Below are positions 1-8,014 of a stretch of 12,378 nt of DNA, piece after piece. The notes under the pieces were generated by a model. It did no database searches. It was not told the DNA's origin and worked only from the letters and a program-made list of their open reading frames with translations. The translations under genes and the position numbers were made by a program. Position 1 is the first letter of the stretch, and each line of letters begins with the position of its first letter. The DNA comes from Polaromonas sp. (lineage in GTDB: Bacteria > Pseudomonadota > Gammaproteobacteria > Burkholderiales > Burkholderiaceae_C), in the NCBI GenBank assembly GCA_026786065.1, contig JAJAYS010000074.1, positions 1-12,378 on the forward strand, given 5' to 3'.

Positions 1-3000
1 CCGTTGTCGAAGAACGCCCGGCGGAACCAGGCGCCGTCCCAGCCGTGGCTGTGCAGTGCGGCTATCCAGCCGTCGCGGCTTTTCAACCAGCTTGCTGCGC
101 GGGCGGTGTCGCCCTGGGCCTGGGCAATCGGCGCAAAACCGCTCACCACGCTGCACAAAAACCAGGCCAGCCAGACCGACTCGCCCCGGCCTTCGTGGCC
201 GACCCGGTTCATGCCGTCATTCCAGTCGCCGGTGCCCATCAGCGGCAGGCCGTGCGCGCCGACCGCCAGACTGCGGTCGATAGCGCGGGCGCAATGCTCA
301 TATACCGACGCCGTCTGCTCGCTGGTTTGCGGTGCGTAGTAGGCGTCTTCGGCGCCCTCGGGGATCGCCGCGCCTTCGATGAACGGCACGCTCTCGTCGA
401 GCAGGCTGCGGTCGCCGGTGACCTGCAGGTAATGCGCGCAGGCATAGGGCAGCCACAGCAGGTCGTCGGAAAAGTGCGTGCGCACGCCTTCGCCGCCGGG
501 TGCGTGCCACCAGTGCTGCACATCGCCTTCCGGAAACTGGCGGGAGGTATTGAGCAGAATCTGCTGGCGCAGCCGCTCGGGCTCGATCTCGGTGAAGGCC
601 ATCGCATCCTGCAACTGGTCACGAAAGCCGAAGGCGCCGCCGGCCTGGTAAAAGCCGGCCTTGGACCACAGCCGCGAGGTCAGCGTCTGGTACAGCAACC
701 AGCGATTGACCAGCGCGTCGAACAACGGGTCGGGCGTCTGCACCTGCAGCTTGCCAAGCAGCCCGGACCAGAAATCCCGCACCTGTTTGAGCGCCTTGAG
801 CGGGTCGGCGGCTTGCCACTTTGCCGCCAGCGCCAGCGCCCGGTCACTGCTTTCGGCGTGGCCCAGCACGAAGGCGAACTGCACCGTTTGCCCGCCCTGG
901 ATCAGCAGATCGCCAGCCAGTGCCGCGCACGGATCGATGCCGCCTTGCGCCGACTGGCCCAGTTTGTCGGGGATCACCAGCCGGCCTGCCGGATTGAAAA
1001 ATTCGCTGCGGTCGCAAGTCCAGCTCACAGGCCCTTTCAAGCCATTTGCTGCGACGAAACCGGTGCTGCCGCCAAAGCCGGCACGCATCTCGCGCTGCTG
1101 CGCGAACACCGCCTCGTAGCCGGCCGGCTTCCAGGTCTGCACGGTGCGCCGCTCATGCCGGGCCGCGCCGAGCTGCCACTCGACCAGAGCCAGCGCACGC
1201 AGCCGCCGTTTGCCGCTGCCGTGGTGCGTCAGCGTGACCTGTACCAGTTTGACCGGATCGGTGCAGTCGGCAAAAAAAGTGGCCTCAACCGCCAGGTCGC
1301 CGTGCCGGCTGACAAAGCTGCTGTAACCCTGGCCGTGGCGCACCCGATGCGAGACCGGGCTGGCCTGGCGGTTGCCCGGGACCAGCGCGATGAACTTGCG
1401 GCTCTCCAGGTCCTGCAGCAGGTAATGCTCCGGGCTGGGGTCGCTCACCGGGTCGTTGGACCAACTCGTCACCTGATGCAACCGGCTGTTGGTCGCCCAG
1501 GTGTAGCCGCTGCCGGACTCGGACACCTGAAAGCCGAACGCCGAATTGGCAATGACGTTGACCCACGGGCGCGGCGGCACCTGCCGGTTGTCCACGTCGA
1601 AAACGAATTCGCCTGTGGCGGGGTCGAAGCGGCCTTGCGGCGCGGTCGCCGAAAGGTCCGACCTTCGGTGCGATGGCCCGCCGACTGGCGAGCTAGCGGG
1701 AGACGGCGCGGCCACCGCCGTTGGCTCCTCCTGCAGCGCCGCCAGTTGCTGCTCCAGCGGCCGTCCGTCGGCGACAAAAATAACCCGTGCCAGCGCGGCC
1801 AGCGCGGCCTTTTCGAATAACGAGACTTCATGGTCTCGCAAATGGTAAAAACCGGCCGCATCGCCACGCGGGAAACTGTTTTCGACCTGCTGCAGCGTGC
1901 GGTCGCGCAGAGCCAGAATCTCGCTTTGCAAAGGCATCAGGTAGGAGTTGACTTCGCTGTTGAGCACTACCAGATCGACCGTCAGACCGCCAAAATTCCA
2001 CAGCGGCTGGGCCCGCAGCAGCGCATTCACCAGCCCCAGGCCGCTGCTCGAATGAATGCGCACCAGCACGATGGGTTTGTCACCCGACAAGCCGAAGCGC
2101 CAGAGCTGGCGCTGATCGACCAGCGCGCGCTCGCTGTGCGGCCGGGCGGTGCTGTACATCAAGGCGGTGGTGAGGTCTTGCAGCGCGGCGTTTTCGGCCG
2201 GATCGACCTGCAGATCGTGCAGCCGCACCTGCGCCAGCGTGGCGGCCATGCGGGTCGCCCGTTCGACGTGCATCGGCTGCAGGTATTTGTCGATGCGCGG
2301 CAGCAGCTGCTCGGTGTTTTCGGCGGCGGCGGTCGCAAAGGTCAGCCTGGCCATGCCACCGGCCGGGATCCGTACGCGCACCCGAAGGCCGGCAACCGGG
2401 TCCAGCCCATTGACCGGGGCGCCGCTTTCGGTGCGCGGATTTGCCTGCATCGCTGGGTAATCGGCATTGCGGTTGCGCCCCAAAAAGGCTTTCCGGTCGG
2501 CCAGTAGATCGACCTCGCGCACATTGCCTTCGACATCGGCCAGGAAATGCGCGACCGCCATCGTGGCGTCGCCGATCAGCCGGGGCTTGCGCGACACAAT
2601 CAGCGCACGCCATTCGGGGCGCCAGTGGGTGTCGATGAACAGGTTGGAGAACGCCGGGTGCGTCTCGTCGGCCCGGGCGTCGGCCAGCACCGCTTCGAAG
2701 CAGGACACCACGTCCAAGCTCATCTCCTCGTCCAGGCGGTTGTGGAGCGTCAGCGTGCGCAGCTCAATGTCGTCTTCAGGGCTCACCAGCACCGTGGTGG
2801 TCGCGTGCAGCGCGTCCGAGCTGGCGCTGAACTGCACCTGGTCGGCCAGAAAGGTTGCGCGGTAGGTCCAGCGCGGGTGCGGTGCCGGATGAAACGTGAC
2901 TGAAGCAGCGGTTTCGCCGGCCGGGCGAAGATAAAGGAAGGAGCCGTATTCGTCGCGCAGCAGGTCGTCGCGCCAGCGGCTGACGTTGGCGCTGCGGCCG

Positions 3001-6000
3001 GCCCAGCGCCAGCGGCTCACGCCGGCACCGTTGGCCCGAAGCGCCACGCTGTAGCGGCCGTTGGACAGCAGCTGGGTCGGCTGCCAGCCGGTGGCCGCCG
3101 GATCGATTTCGCGGGAGTGATAGATGCGCTCGCGCCGCGCGTCGTCGGATTCGGGCAGGGTGCGGGGATCGGCGCTCTCGACGATCTGGCGCGGCGTTTT
3201 TTCATGCAACAGCGACTGGTAAGCCTGCACCAGCGGCGCGCTGGCAGACCAGCGGCGCGGTGCGTCGTGGCACAGCAGGTTGCACAGCGCTACCACCGAC
3301 ATGCCCTGGTGGTGGGCCATGAAGTTTTTGACCACGCTGAATTGCAGCGCGCCGGGCTGGCGCGAGACGGTAAAATCGACCGCGTCAAAAAATCCGCAGT
3401 CGCCGCGCGCCCCGAGCTTCTCCAGCGCCTGCAGGTTGGCAACCGCCTCGCGCGGCGTGAAGAGGCAGGCCAGCACGCTGGCATACGGCGCGACGACGCG
3501 GTCGGTGGCGGGCGTGCGGCGTAACGCCAGCCGCGGCACGCCGAATGGCGAATACTGATAGGCGAGAGAATGGTCTTGCGCAAAATACGCCGACTCCGAT
3601 ACGCCCCAGGGCAGGTTCTGCTGGAGGCCGAACGCCTGCTGCTCGCGCACCGCCGCCAGACCCGAGATATGCAGCAGACCCTGATCGGGTTCGTACATCA
3701 CCAGCGAGGGCATCAGGTACTCGAACATGGAGCCCGACCAGGATTTCAGGCCGGGCATCACGCCGACCGACAGGTAGGCGCGGCCCAAGGCCTGCCAGTG
3801 GCGGCGCGGCACGTCGCCCTTGGCAATCGCCAGGAAACTGGTGAGACGCGATTCCGACGCCAGCAGGTCGTAATAGCTTGCGTCGAGCGCCTGCTCATAG
3901 ACCCGCAGGCCGATGTGAAAGAGGTGGCGTTTGTGGCTGTAAAGCCCGGAAAAATCCATCGCCATGCACAGGCGCTCGCAACGCTCGGCCAGGCGCAGCA
4001 GGCTCGCCGCCTGTCCTGGCAGAGCCTGGTCTTGTGCGGCGAGTTCTTTGCAGCCTTCGGTGACCGCAAGCAGATGGCCGGCCAGATTGCCGCTGTCCAC
4101 TGTCGAGACATAAGCCGGGAGCAACACCTCCAGCGTGCGGGTTTCATACCAGTTGTAGAGGTGGCCGTTGTGCTTGGCCATGCGCTCGACGGTACCGAGC
4201 GTTGCCTCTAAACGGGCGATGGCCTCGGCCACCGTGACCAAACCGAAAGTGCGTGCGCACAGCGTGGCCAGCAGGTATAGGCCGATGTTCGTCGGGGAGG
4301 TGCGGTGCGCCACCGTGGGTTCGGCATCGACCTGGAGGTTGTCCGGCGGCAGATGGTTGTCTTCCGGGCCGACGCAGCGTTCAAACAGCTGCCAGGTCTG
4401 CAGTGCCAACGCGCGAAGATAGTCTTGCTGCTGCGGGTCCAGCCCACCCGCAACCCGGCCGGGCGCCGGGCGACTTGCCCACCAGGCCCACAAAGGGGCA
4501 GCGGCCCAGAATGCAAAAAGTGCCGCTCCGGCCAATGGCGTCGGGCTGTAGTAAACGGCGGCGACGCCCAACGCCAGGCACAGGGCACTGGCCAGCCAAT
4601 GTTTGGAGACGAAGGCCGACAGCGCGTACTCGGCACTCGCCTGCGCCTGCTGGGCGGTGGTCCATTCAAGGAGTTTTTTGCGGCTGACCAACATGCGCCA
4701 CAGCGCCCGGCCTATGGCGTCGGCCAGCAGTCCGGCCTGAACGAAAAGCCCGCTGAGTTGCCACAGGCTGGCCGTAATGCTGCGCAGCGCATCACCGAAG
4801 CCGACATGAAAAAAGTGCAGCAGCGAAATGCCGCGCCGCGTCGGCACCAGGCCCGCCGCTGCGCCCAGCAACGGGCCGGCCAAAAATGCCAGTGCGGTAG
4901 CGGCCAACACCATCCAGAGTGGTAGCACGCCGGTAAAAATAACCCCGGTCAACAACAGTGCACAGGCTGGCACCAGCAGCGAACGGCGCAGGTTGTCGCT
5001 CATGCGCCATAGACCCAGCGCATCGATGCCAAACCGCCCGGCCCGCGCCATAAGGGGCAGCAACTGCCAGTCGCCGCGCGTCCAGCGGTGCAGACGCGAC
5101 GCCGCCACGCCCGCATGGTGTGGATGGTCCTCGATCAACACCACGTCGCCGACATACCCGCAACGCGCAATCGCGCCTTCGAGCAGGTCGTGGCTCAGTA
5201 TGGCGCCCTCGGGCAGCCGCTGGTCCAGCGCGGCATGCACTGCGGCCACATGCAACAGGCCCTTGCCGGTGAAGGTGCCGAGCCCGAAAAGGTCCTGGTA
5301 AAGGTCGGCGCTGCCCTGGCTGTACGGGTCGAGTCCGCCCTCGCCGGAAAACATCGCGTGGAATGGCGAACGCTCGTGCGGCGCGGTGACGGGCGGCACC
5401 ACACGGGGCTGAAGAATGCCGTAACCAGCGGTGACACGGCCGGTCTTCACGTCGAATTGGGGCGCATTAAGCGGGTGCGCGGCGATGGCCACCAGGTCGC
5501 GCAGCGTACCAGCGGGTAAGGTGGTGTCGCTGTCGAGCGTGACGATGTAGCGGGTGCCCTCAGTCAGCCGTGCGTCGCCGCTCAGCGCCAGGAAGGCCGA
5601 GGCCGGGCCGCCAGCGAGTTGCCGCACCAGCTGTTCGAGCTTGCCGCGCTTGCGCTCCCAGCCGATCCAGCGGCCTTCGCTGGCCGACCAGCTGCGTTTG
5701 CGGTGCAGTAGTGCGAAGCGGGGAGCCGCACTGGCGGCAACCGGGTAGCTGCGGTTGAGCACCCGCAGCCGCGCACGCATGTCTTCGAGCAGCAGGCTGT
5801 CCGACTCCAGCGTTTCACCGGGCGCGTCAGCCCAGTCGGTAAGCAAGGCGAACTGGGCGTTTTTCTCGCGGCTGGCCAGCCAGTGCAGCGCAAGCCAGTG
5901 CGCCAGTTCGGTATTTGACTCAACCGACGTCAGCATCGCCGGCACGACCACCAGCACCCGGTGCTCGGCCGGGATGCCGCCGCTGAAGTCAAGCCGGGCC

Positions 6001-7421
6001 AGAGGCTGGATGCGGGTCGATTCGGCGATCAGCCGCTGCAGCAGTGCAGCCACTGCTTCCGATGCGGGAAAGGCCAGCAGCGCCAGCGCCAGCGCGACCG
6101 CCCAAAGCGGCCCGTCGCGAAACTGCGCGGCCCAGAACAGCAGCGCCGCAGTCCCGGCGAACCAAGTCAGCGCATACAGCGGAAGGCGCCAGCTTCCCGC
6201 AGTACGGTTTGCCGCACCGGGTGACCGGCGGGCTACTGCGTCGGGTTCGAGCAGGGCCTCCAGGATGGGCCGCCCCGGCCCGATCAGGTAGTAACCGGCA
6301 GTCCGCGCGGCCATCGAATTGTTGCTTTGGCGGGCAGCCTGCAACACCGCCTCGGCCACCTTGCGCTCGGAGTGGCCGGTGCGCTGCGACAGCCGCTCCA
6401 TTGCCCGGGTGATCTGCTGGCGCGTCAGCTCGCTCTCGCGCGAAAAGCTCGGCACCCGGCGCAGCACCTGCAGCGAATGGCTGACCGGCTCGATCAGCTC
6501 GGCCCAATCGACTTGACCGATCAGCCGCAGCGTGGTGATGATGTTGCTGACGGTCAGGTTGGCCTCGACCTGCGTGTTCTGGCCTTCGCCGATCAGCGCC
6601 AGCGCGTCGTGGCAATGCTGCTCGGTCCAGGCGAAAGCCGCGTGGGCCGACTCACTGCGTTCGGCCGGCATGCGCTGCCACAACTCCGTCAGATAACTGC
6701 GCTCCAGGCCAAGCGCACGCATTTGAGCCAGCAGTTCGTCCAGGTCGCGGGCGCCAAGGCCGGCGGGCGCGTCCCAGACCGCATGGGCGACCTCGCGGGC
6801 AACCTTGTTGCGCGCAATGCGGTCGGCCATGCGCCGAAGATTCTCCAGCAGCACTACCCGAATTGTGGTCGGCAAGGCCCAAAGCTCTCCCAGCGTCAGC
6901 TCGTTGACTTCCTGGTAGGCGTGCAAAAACGCGGTGAACAGTACCGGGTCGAGCACGCTGTCGGTGTGGGCCACATAAGCCCAGGCGATGCCGTAAACCC
7001 GTGGCAACCCCTCCAGCGGCGCGTTCGCCAGTTTGGGCAGGTCGGCGTAATAGCGATGCGGCACCCCCTCCTGGATTTGCTGGAGCTGGGCCTCGATCAA
7101 GTGAAAATTGTCTAGCAGCCAGTCGGCCGCGGGGGTCACGTAATGCCCGCTGCGCGATGTCAGGGCGATGTAGTCGTAGGCCCGCCGCAGCGCTGCGATG
7201 TTGCTGATGACACGCGGGAAAAACTGAGCACGCTGCCCCGCTGATTTGGCAGCGAAGGGCCTGACTACCTGCGCTTTGGCCAGCGACCAGCCGTGTTCTT
7301 CAAAACGCTGCGCGCCGAAGAGTTCGGCGCGTATCGGAGGATCGGGCTGTGCGTGCTCGGAAAGAATGCGACGCGCGTAGGGGCTTAAATTGTGGAACCG
7401 GGAACCGGCCGCGTTGGCCAC
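1..7421 (-). CDS. ndvB: Cyclic beta-1,2-glucan synthase (NdvB/ChvB/Cgs family), 3' end outside window
   Basis: This inner-membrane enzyme should polymerise glucose from UDP-glucose into beta-1,2-glucan, trim it by phosphorolysis and cyclise it for the periplasm. I read 2,473 residues; family members have about 2,800, so the end of the GH94 barrel is missing. Seen: PIRAELF and TPAADWLLDNFHLIE near the N-terminus; membrane segments at about 414-455; a GT84 domain (about 480-790) with TLDSDTTLP (D630/D632), GEGGLDPYSQ, LSHDLLEG and HRWTRGDW; more membrane segments at about 812-984; a middle GH189-like domain with SWSGSMFEYLMP, GVSES (E1276) and FMAHHQGM (H1370); two GH94 N-type sandwich regions (about 1455-1700 and 1960-2200); and the GH94 barrel with GFRDQLQD and GTGDWNDGMN (G2398-G2403), the motif carrying the family's general acid. 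The frame opens after a stop at 7431-7433. GTG at 7421 is the only plausible start before PIRAELF; there is no early ATG. Osmoadaptation or envelope roles are inferred from the family. Confidence 0.96.
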   Translation of the reverse strand, partial: MANAAGSRFHNLSPYARRILSEHAQPDPPIRAELFGAQRFEEHGWSLAKAQVVRPFAAKSAGQRAQFFPRVISNIAALRRAYDYIALTSRSGHYVTPAADWLLDNFHLIEAQLQQIQEGVPHRYYADLPKLANAPLEGLPRVYGIAWAYVAHTDSVLDPVLFTAFLHAYQEVNELTLGELWALPTTIRVVLLENLRRMADRIARNKVAREVAHAVWDAPAGLGARDLDELLAQMRALGLERSYLTELWQRMPAERSESAHAAFAWTEQHCHDALALIGEGQNTQVEANLTVSNIITTLRLIGQVDWAELIEPVSHSLQVLRRVPSFSRESELTRQQITRAMERLSQRTGHSERKVAEAVLQAARQSNNSMAARTAGYYLIGPGRPILEALLEPDAVARRSPGAANRTAGSWRLPLYALTWFAGTAALLFWAAQFRDGPLWAVALALALLAFPASEAVAALLQRLIAESTRIQPLARLDFSGGIPAEHRVLVVVPAMLTSVESNTELAHWLALHWLASREKNAQFALLTDWADAPGETLESDSLLLEDMRARLRVLNRSYPVAASAAPRFALLHRKRSWSASEGRWIGWERKRGKLEQLVRQLAGGPASAFLALSGDARLTEGTRYIVTLDSDTTLPAGTLRDLVAIAAHPLNAPQFDVKTGRVTAGYGILQPRVVPPVTAPHERSPFHAMFSGEGGLDPYSQGSADLYQDLFGLGTFTGKGLLHVAAVHAALDQRLPEGAILSHDLLEGAIARCGYVGDVVLIEDHPHHAGVAASRLHRWTRGDWQLLPLMARAGRFGIDALGLWRMSDNLRRSLLVPACALLLTGVIFTGVLPLWMVLAATALAFLAGPLLGAAAGLVPTRRGISLLHFFHVGFGDALRSITASLWQLSGLFVQAGLLADAIGRALWRMLVSRKKLLEWTTAQQAQASAEYALSAFVSKHWLASALCLALGVAAVYYSPTPLAGAALFAFWAAAPLWAWWASRPAPGRVAGGLDPQQQDYLRALALQTWQLFERCVGPEDNHLPPDNLQVDAEPTVAHRTSPTNIGLYLLATLCARTFGLVTVAEAIARLEATLGTVERMAKHNGHLYNWYETRTLEVLLPAYVSTVDSGNLAGHLLAVTEGCKELAAQDQALPGQAASLLRLAERCERLCMAMDFSGLYSHKRHLFHIGLRVYEQALDASYYDLLASESRLTSFLAIAKGDVPRRHWQALGRAYLSVGVMPGLKSWSGSMFEYLMPSLVMYEPDQGLLHISGLAAVREQQAFGLQQNLPWGVSESAYFAQDHSLAYQYSPFGVPRLALRRTPATDRVVAPYASVLACLFTPREAVANLQALEKLGARGDCGFFDAVDFTVSRQPGALQFSVVKNFMAHHQGMSVVALCNLLCHDAPRRWSASAPLVQAYQSLLHEKTPRQIVESADPRTLPESDDARRERIYHSREIDPAATGWQPTQLLSNGRYSVALRANGAGVSRWRWAGRSANVSRWRDDLLRDEYGSFLYLRPAGETAASVTFHPAPHPRWTYRATFLADQVQFSASSDALHATTTVLVSPEDDIELRTLTLHNRLDEEMSLDVVSCFEAVLADARADETHPAFSNLFIDTHWRPEWRALIVSRKPRLIGDATMAVAHFLADVEGNVREVDLLADRKAFLGRNRNADYPAMQANPRTESGAPVNGLDPVAGLRVRVRIPAGGMARLTFATAAAENTEQLLPRIDKYLQPMHVERATRMAATLAQVRLHDLQVDPAENAALQDLTTALMYSTARPHSERALVDQRQLWRFGLSGDKPIVLVRIHSSSGLGLVNALLRAQPLWNFGGLTVDLVVLNSEVNSYLMPLQSEILALRDRTLQQVENSFPRGDAAGFYHLRDHEVSLFEKAALAALARVIFVADGRPLEQQLAALQEEPTAVAAPSPASSPVGGPSHRRSDLSATAPQGRFDPATGEFVFDVDNRQVPPRPWVNVIANSAFGFQVSESGSGYTWATNSRLHQVTSWSNDPVSDPSPEHYLLQDLESRKFIALVPGNRQASPVSHRVRHGQGYSSFVSRHGDLAVEATFFADCTDPVKLVQVTLTHHGSGKRRLRALALVEWQLGAARHERRTVQTWKPAGYEAVFAQQREMRAGFGGSTGFVAANGLKGPVSWTCDRSEFFNPAGRLVIPDKLGQSAQGGIDPCAALAGDLLIQGGQTVQFAFVLGHAESSDRALALAAKWQAADPLKALKQVRDFWSGLLGKLQVQTPDPLFDALVNRWLLYQTLTSRLWSKAGFYQAGGAFGFRDQLQDAMAFTEIEPERLRQQILLNTSRQFPEGDVQHWWHAPGGEGVRTHFSDDLLWLPYACAHYLQVTGDRSLLDESVPFIEGAAIPEGAEDAYYAPQTSEQTASVYEHCARAIDRSLAVGAHGLPLMGTGDWNDGMNRVGHEGRGESVWLAWFLCSVVSGFAPIAQAQGDTARAASWLKSRDGWIAALHSHGWDGAWFRRAFFDN

Positions 7422-7425
7422 CCGC

Positions 7426-7662
7426 TCAAACTAGTGCGATGGCGATCAGTGCCACGCCGACGAAAACGCCGGCACCTACCGTAACCACCCGGGAAGACAG
7501 CGTGGCGTGGGCGGATTGCAAGCCGGTTTTAAACGCAAAGAACCGGCCGTGTGAACTCGCACAGCGGTGCATGTGCGAGGCCAGGCTGGCCGCATCGGAA
7601 TCCACAAAGTCGGCTGCACTGGTGCGGCGGGCGACGCGGGCGGAAAAGTCGGCGGGTTGCAT
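7426..7662 (-). CDS. Small hypothetical protein (78 aa) with C-terminal membrane helix, upstream of the glucan synthase
   Basis: I do not recognise this family. The start chosen is ATG at 7662, because GGAG at 7672-7675 sits 9 bases before it; the frame stays open to an ATG at 7848, but that extension has no convincing coding character. The protein begins MQPADFSARVARR, has a polar, Ser/Ala-rich middle with two cysteine- or histidine-containing stretches (SHMHRCASSHGR, about 29-40), and ends in one hydrophobic helix of about 20 residues (TVGAGVFVGVALIAIALV) that reaches the C-terminus. All basic residues lie before the helix, so a cytoplasmic N-terminus with the tail in the inner membrane is likely. 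The stop TGA (7428-7426) lies 4 bases before the GTG of the synthase gene, which suggests co-transcription and translational coupling. A role as a partner or regulator of the synthase, or simply as a coupling leader peptide, is speculation. Confidence 0.6.
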   Translation of the reverse strand: MQPADFSARVARRTSAADFVDSDAASLASHMHRCASSHGRFFAFKTGLQSAHATLSSRVVTVGAGVFVGVALIAIALV

Positions 7663-7671
7663 TGACGATAG

Positions 7672-7675
7672 CTCC
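7672..7675 (-). promoter_or_regulatory. Ribosome binding site of the 78-aa protein
   Basis: GGAG on the minus strand, 9 bases before the ATG at 7662. It decides the start in favour of the 78-residue form over the 140-residue form of the same frame. Confidence 0.5.
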
Positions 7676-7710
7676 GGTAAGAGTAGGTTTTTGAGAGTGG
7701 CTTTCGCCCA

Positions 7711-7732
7711 GGCATGCCCTTTAGAACATGCC
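7711..7732. repeat. GGCATG / CATGCC inverted repeat
   Basis: GGCATG (7711-7716) and CATGCC (7727-7732) form a 6-bp stem with a 10-base loop. It sits about 50 bases before the start of the small gene and about 35 bases before its GGAG site. It could be a leader stem or an operator; function unknown. Confidence 0.35.
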
Positions 7733-7774
7733 CGCCATGGCCCCCGCCGAAAGGAAAGCGAAGGGCAAACTTGC

Positions 7775-7789
7775 GCAACTACGAGTTGC
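7775..7789. repeat. Perfect 6-bp hairpin in the presumed leader
   Basis: GCAACT-ACG-AGTTGC on the plus strand: six perfect base pairs around a 3-base loop, overlapping the palindrome TTGCGCAA (7771-7778). It lies about 110 bases before the start of the 78-residue gene. No U-run follows on either strand, so it is not an intrinsic terminator. Confidence 0.45.
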
Positions 7790-7910
7790 CTCGGATTACG
7801 GTACGCCGCCGACGCGAGCGCAATTCGCGCGGTAGCGGACGTCGCCACTATTTAGGCGGGTTGCGGATTAGACCGGACCCCGCTTAAAAGGAGGATAGAA
7901 GATTCCGCTA

Positions 7911-7969
7911 AGGGTAATGCTACGGGCCGCAGTACAGGATCGGCGATGGGAAAGCGCTGCACTTACCCT
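7911..7969. repeat. Imperfect inverted repeat with 38-base loop
   Basis: On the plus strand AGGGTAATGC (7911-7920) pairs with GCACTTACCCT (7959-7969): ten base pairs with a single bulged base at 7962. The loop is 7921-7958. It could form a stem in a minus-strand leader transcript or mark two protein-binding half-sites. No function can be named from sequence alone. Confidence 0.5.
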
Positions 7970-7982
7970 AGGACGAAGCCTA
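7969..7982. repeat. Short inverted repeat TAGG-N6-CCTA
   Basis: TAGGACGAAGCCTA on the plus strand: 4-bp arms, 6-base spacer, with an adjacent CCTAGG palindrome (7967-7972). It touches the outer arm of the 7911-7969 repeat. It has the look of an operator or a small stem-loop. The arms are short enough that chance is possible. Confidence 0.3.
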
Positions 7983-7999
7983 CAGAGTCCGTTTTTTCG

Positions 8000-8014
8000 G
8001 CGGCGCTACGCCGC
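8000..8014. repeat. GC-rich hairpin downstream of ppc, no U-tract
   Basis: GCGGCG-CTA-CGCCGC: six perfect GC pairs with a 3-base loop, beginning about 43 bases after the ppc stop. On the ppc strand it is followed by six A residues (plus-strand T-run 7992-7997) instead of U residues, so it does not fit an intrinsic terminator. It may protect the 3' end of the ppc transcript or may be incidental. Confidence 0.4.

Noticed and set aside
45..1820. Long plus-strand open frame of 591 codons
   Set aside because: It lies opposite the GH94 part of the glucan synthase, whose minus-strand frame shows family motifs throughout. The plus-strand translation is Gln/Arg/Ala-rich with no recognisable domain, as expected of an antisense frame in GC-rich DNA.
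3384..3392. Possible frameshift at a homopolymer in the synthase gene
   Set aside because: The six-A run encodes two phenylalanines in GFFDA, and the frame is consistent with the family on both sides.
7663..7848. N-terminal extension of the small protein to 140 residues
   Set aside because: The extension covers inverted repeats, lacks a ribosome site at its ATG and has no coding character. The GGAG site fits the ATG at 7662.
7349..7855. Plus-strand open frame of 168 codons
   Set aside because: It overlaps the synthase start and the small gene on the other strand. It has no domain, membrane segment or ribosome site that would favour it.
8000..8014. Intrinsic terminator of ppc
   Set aside because: The hairpin is followed by A residues on the ppc strand, and on the plus strand the T-run comes before the hairpin, so neither direction fits.
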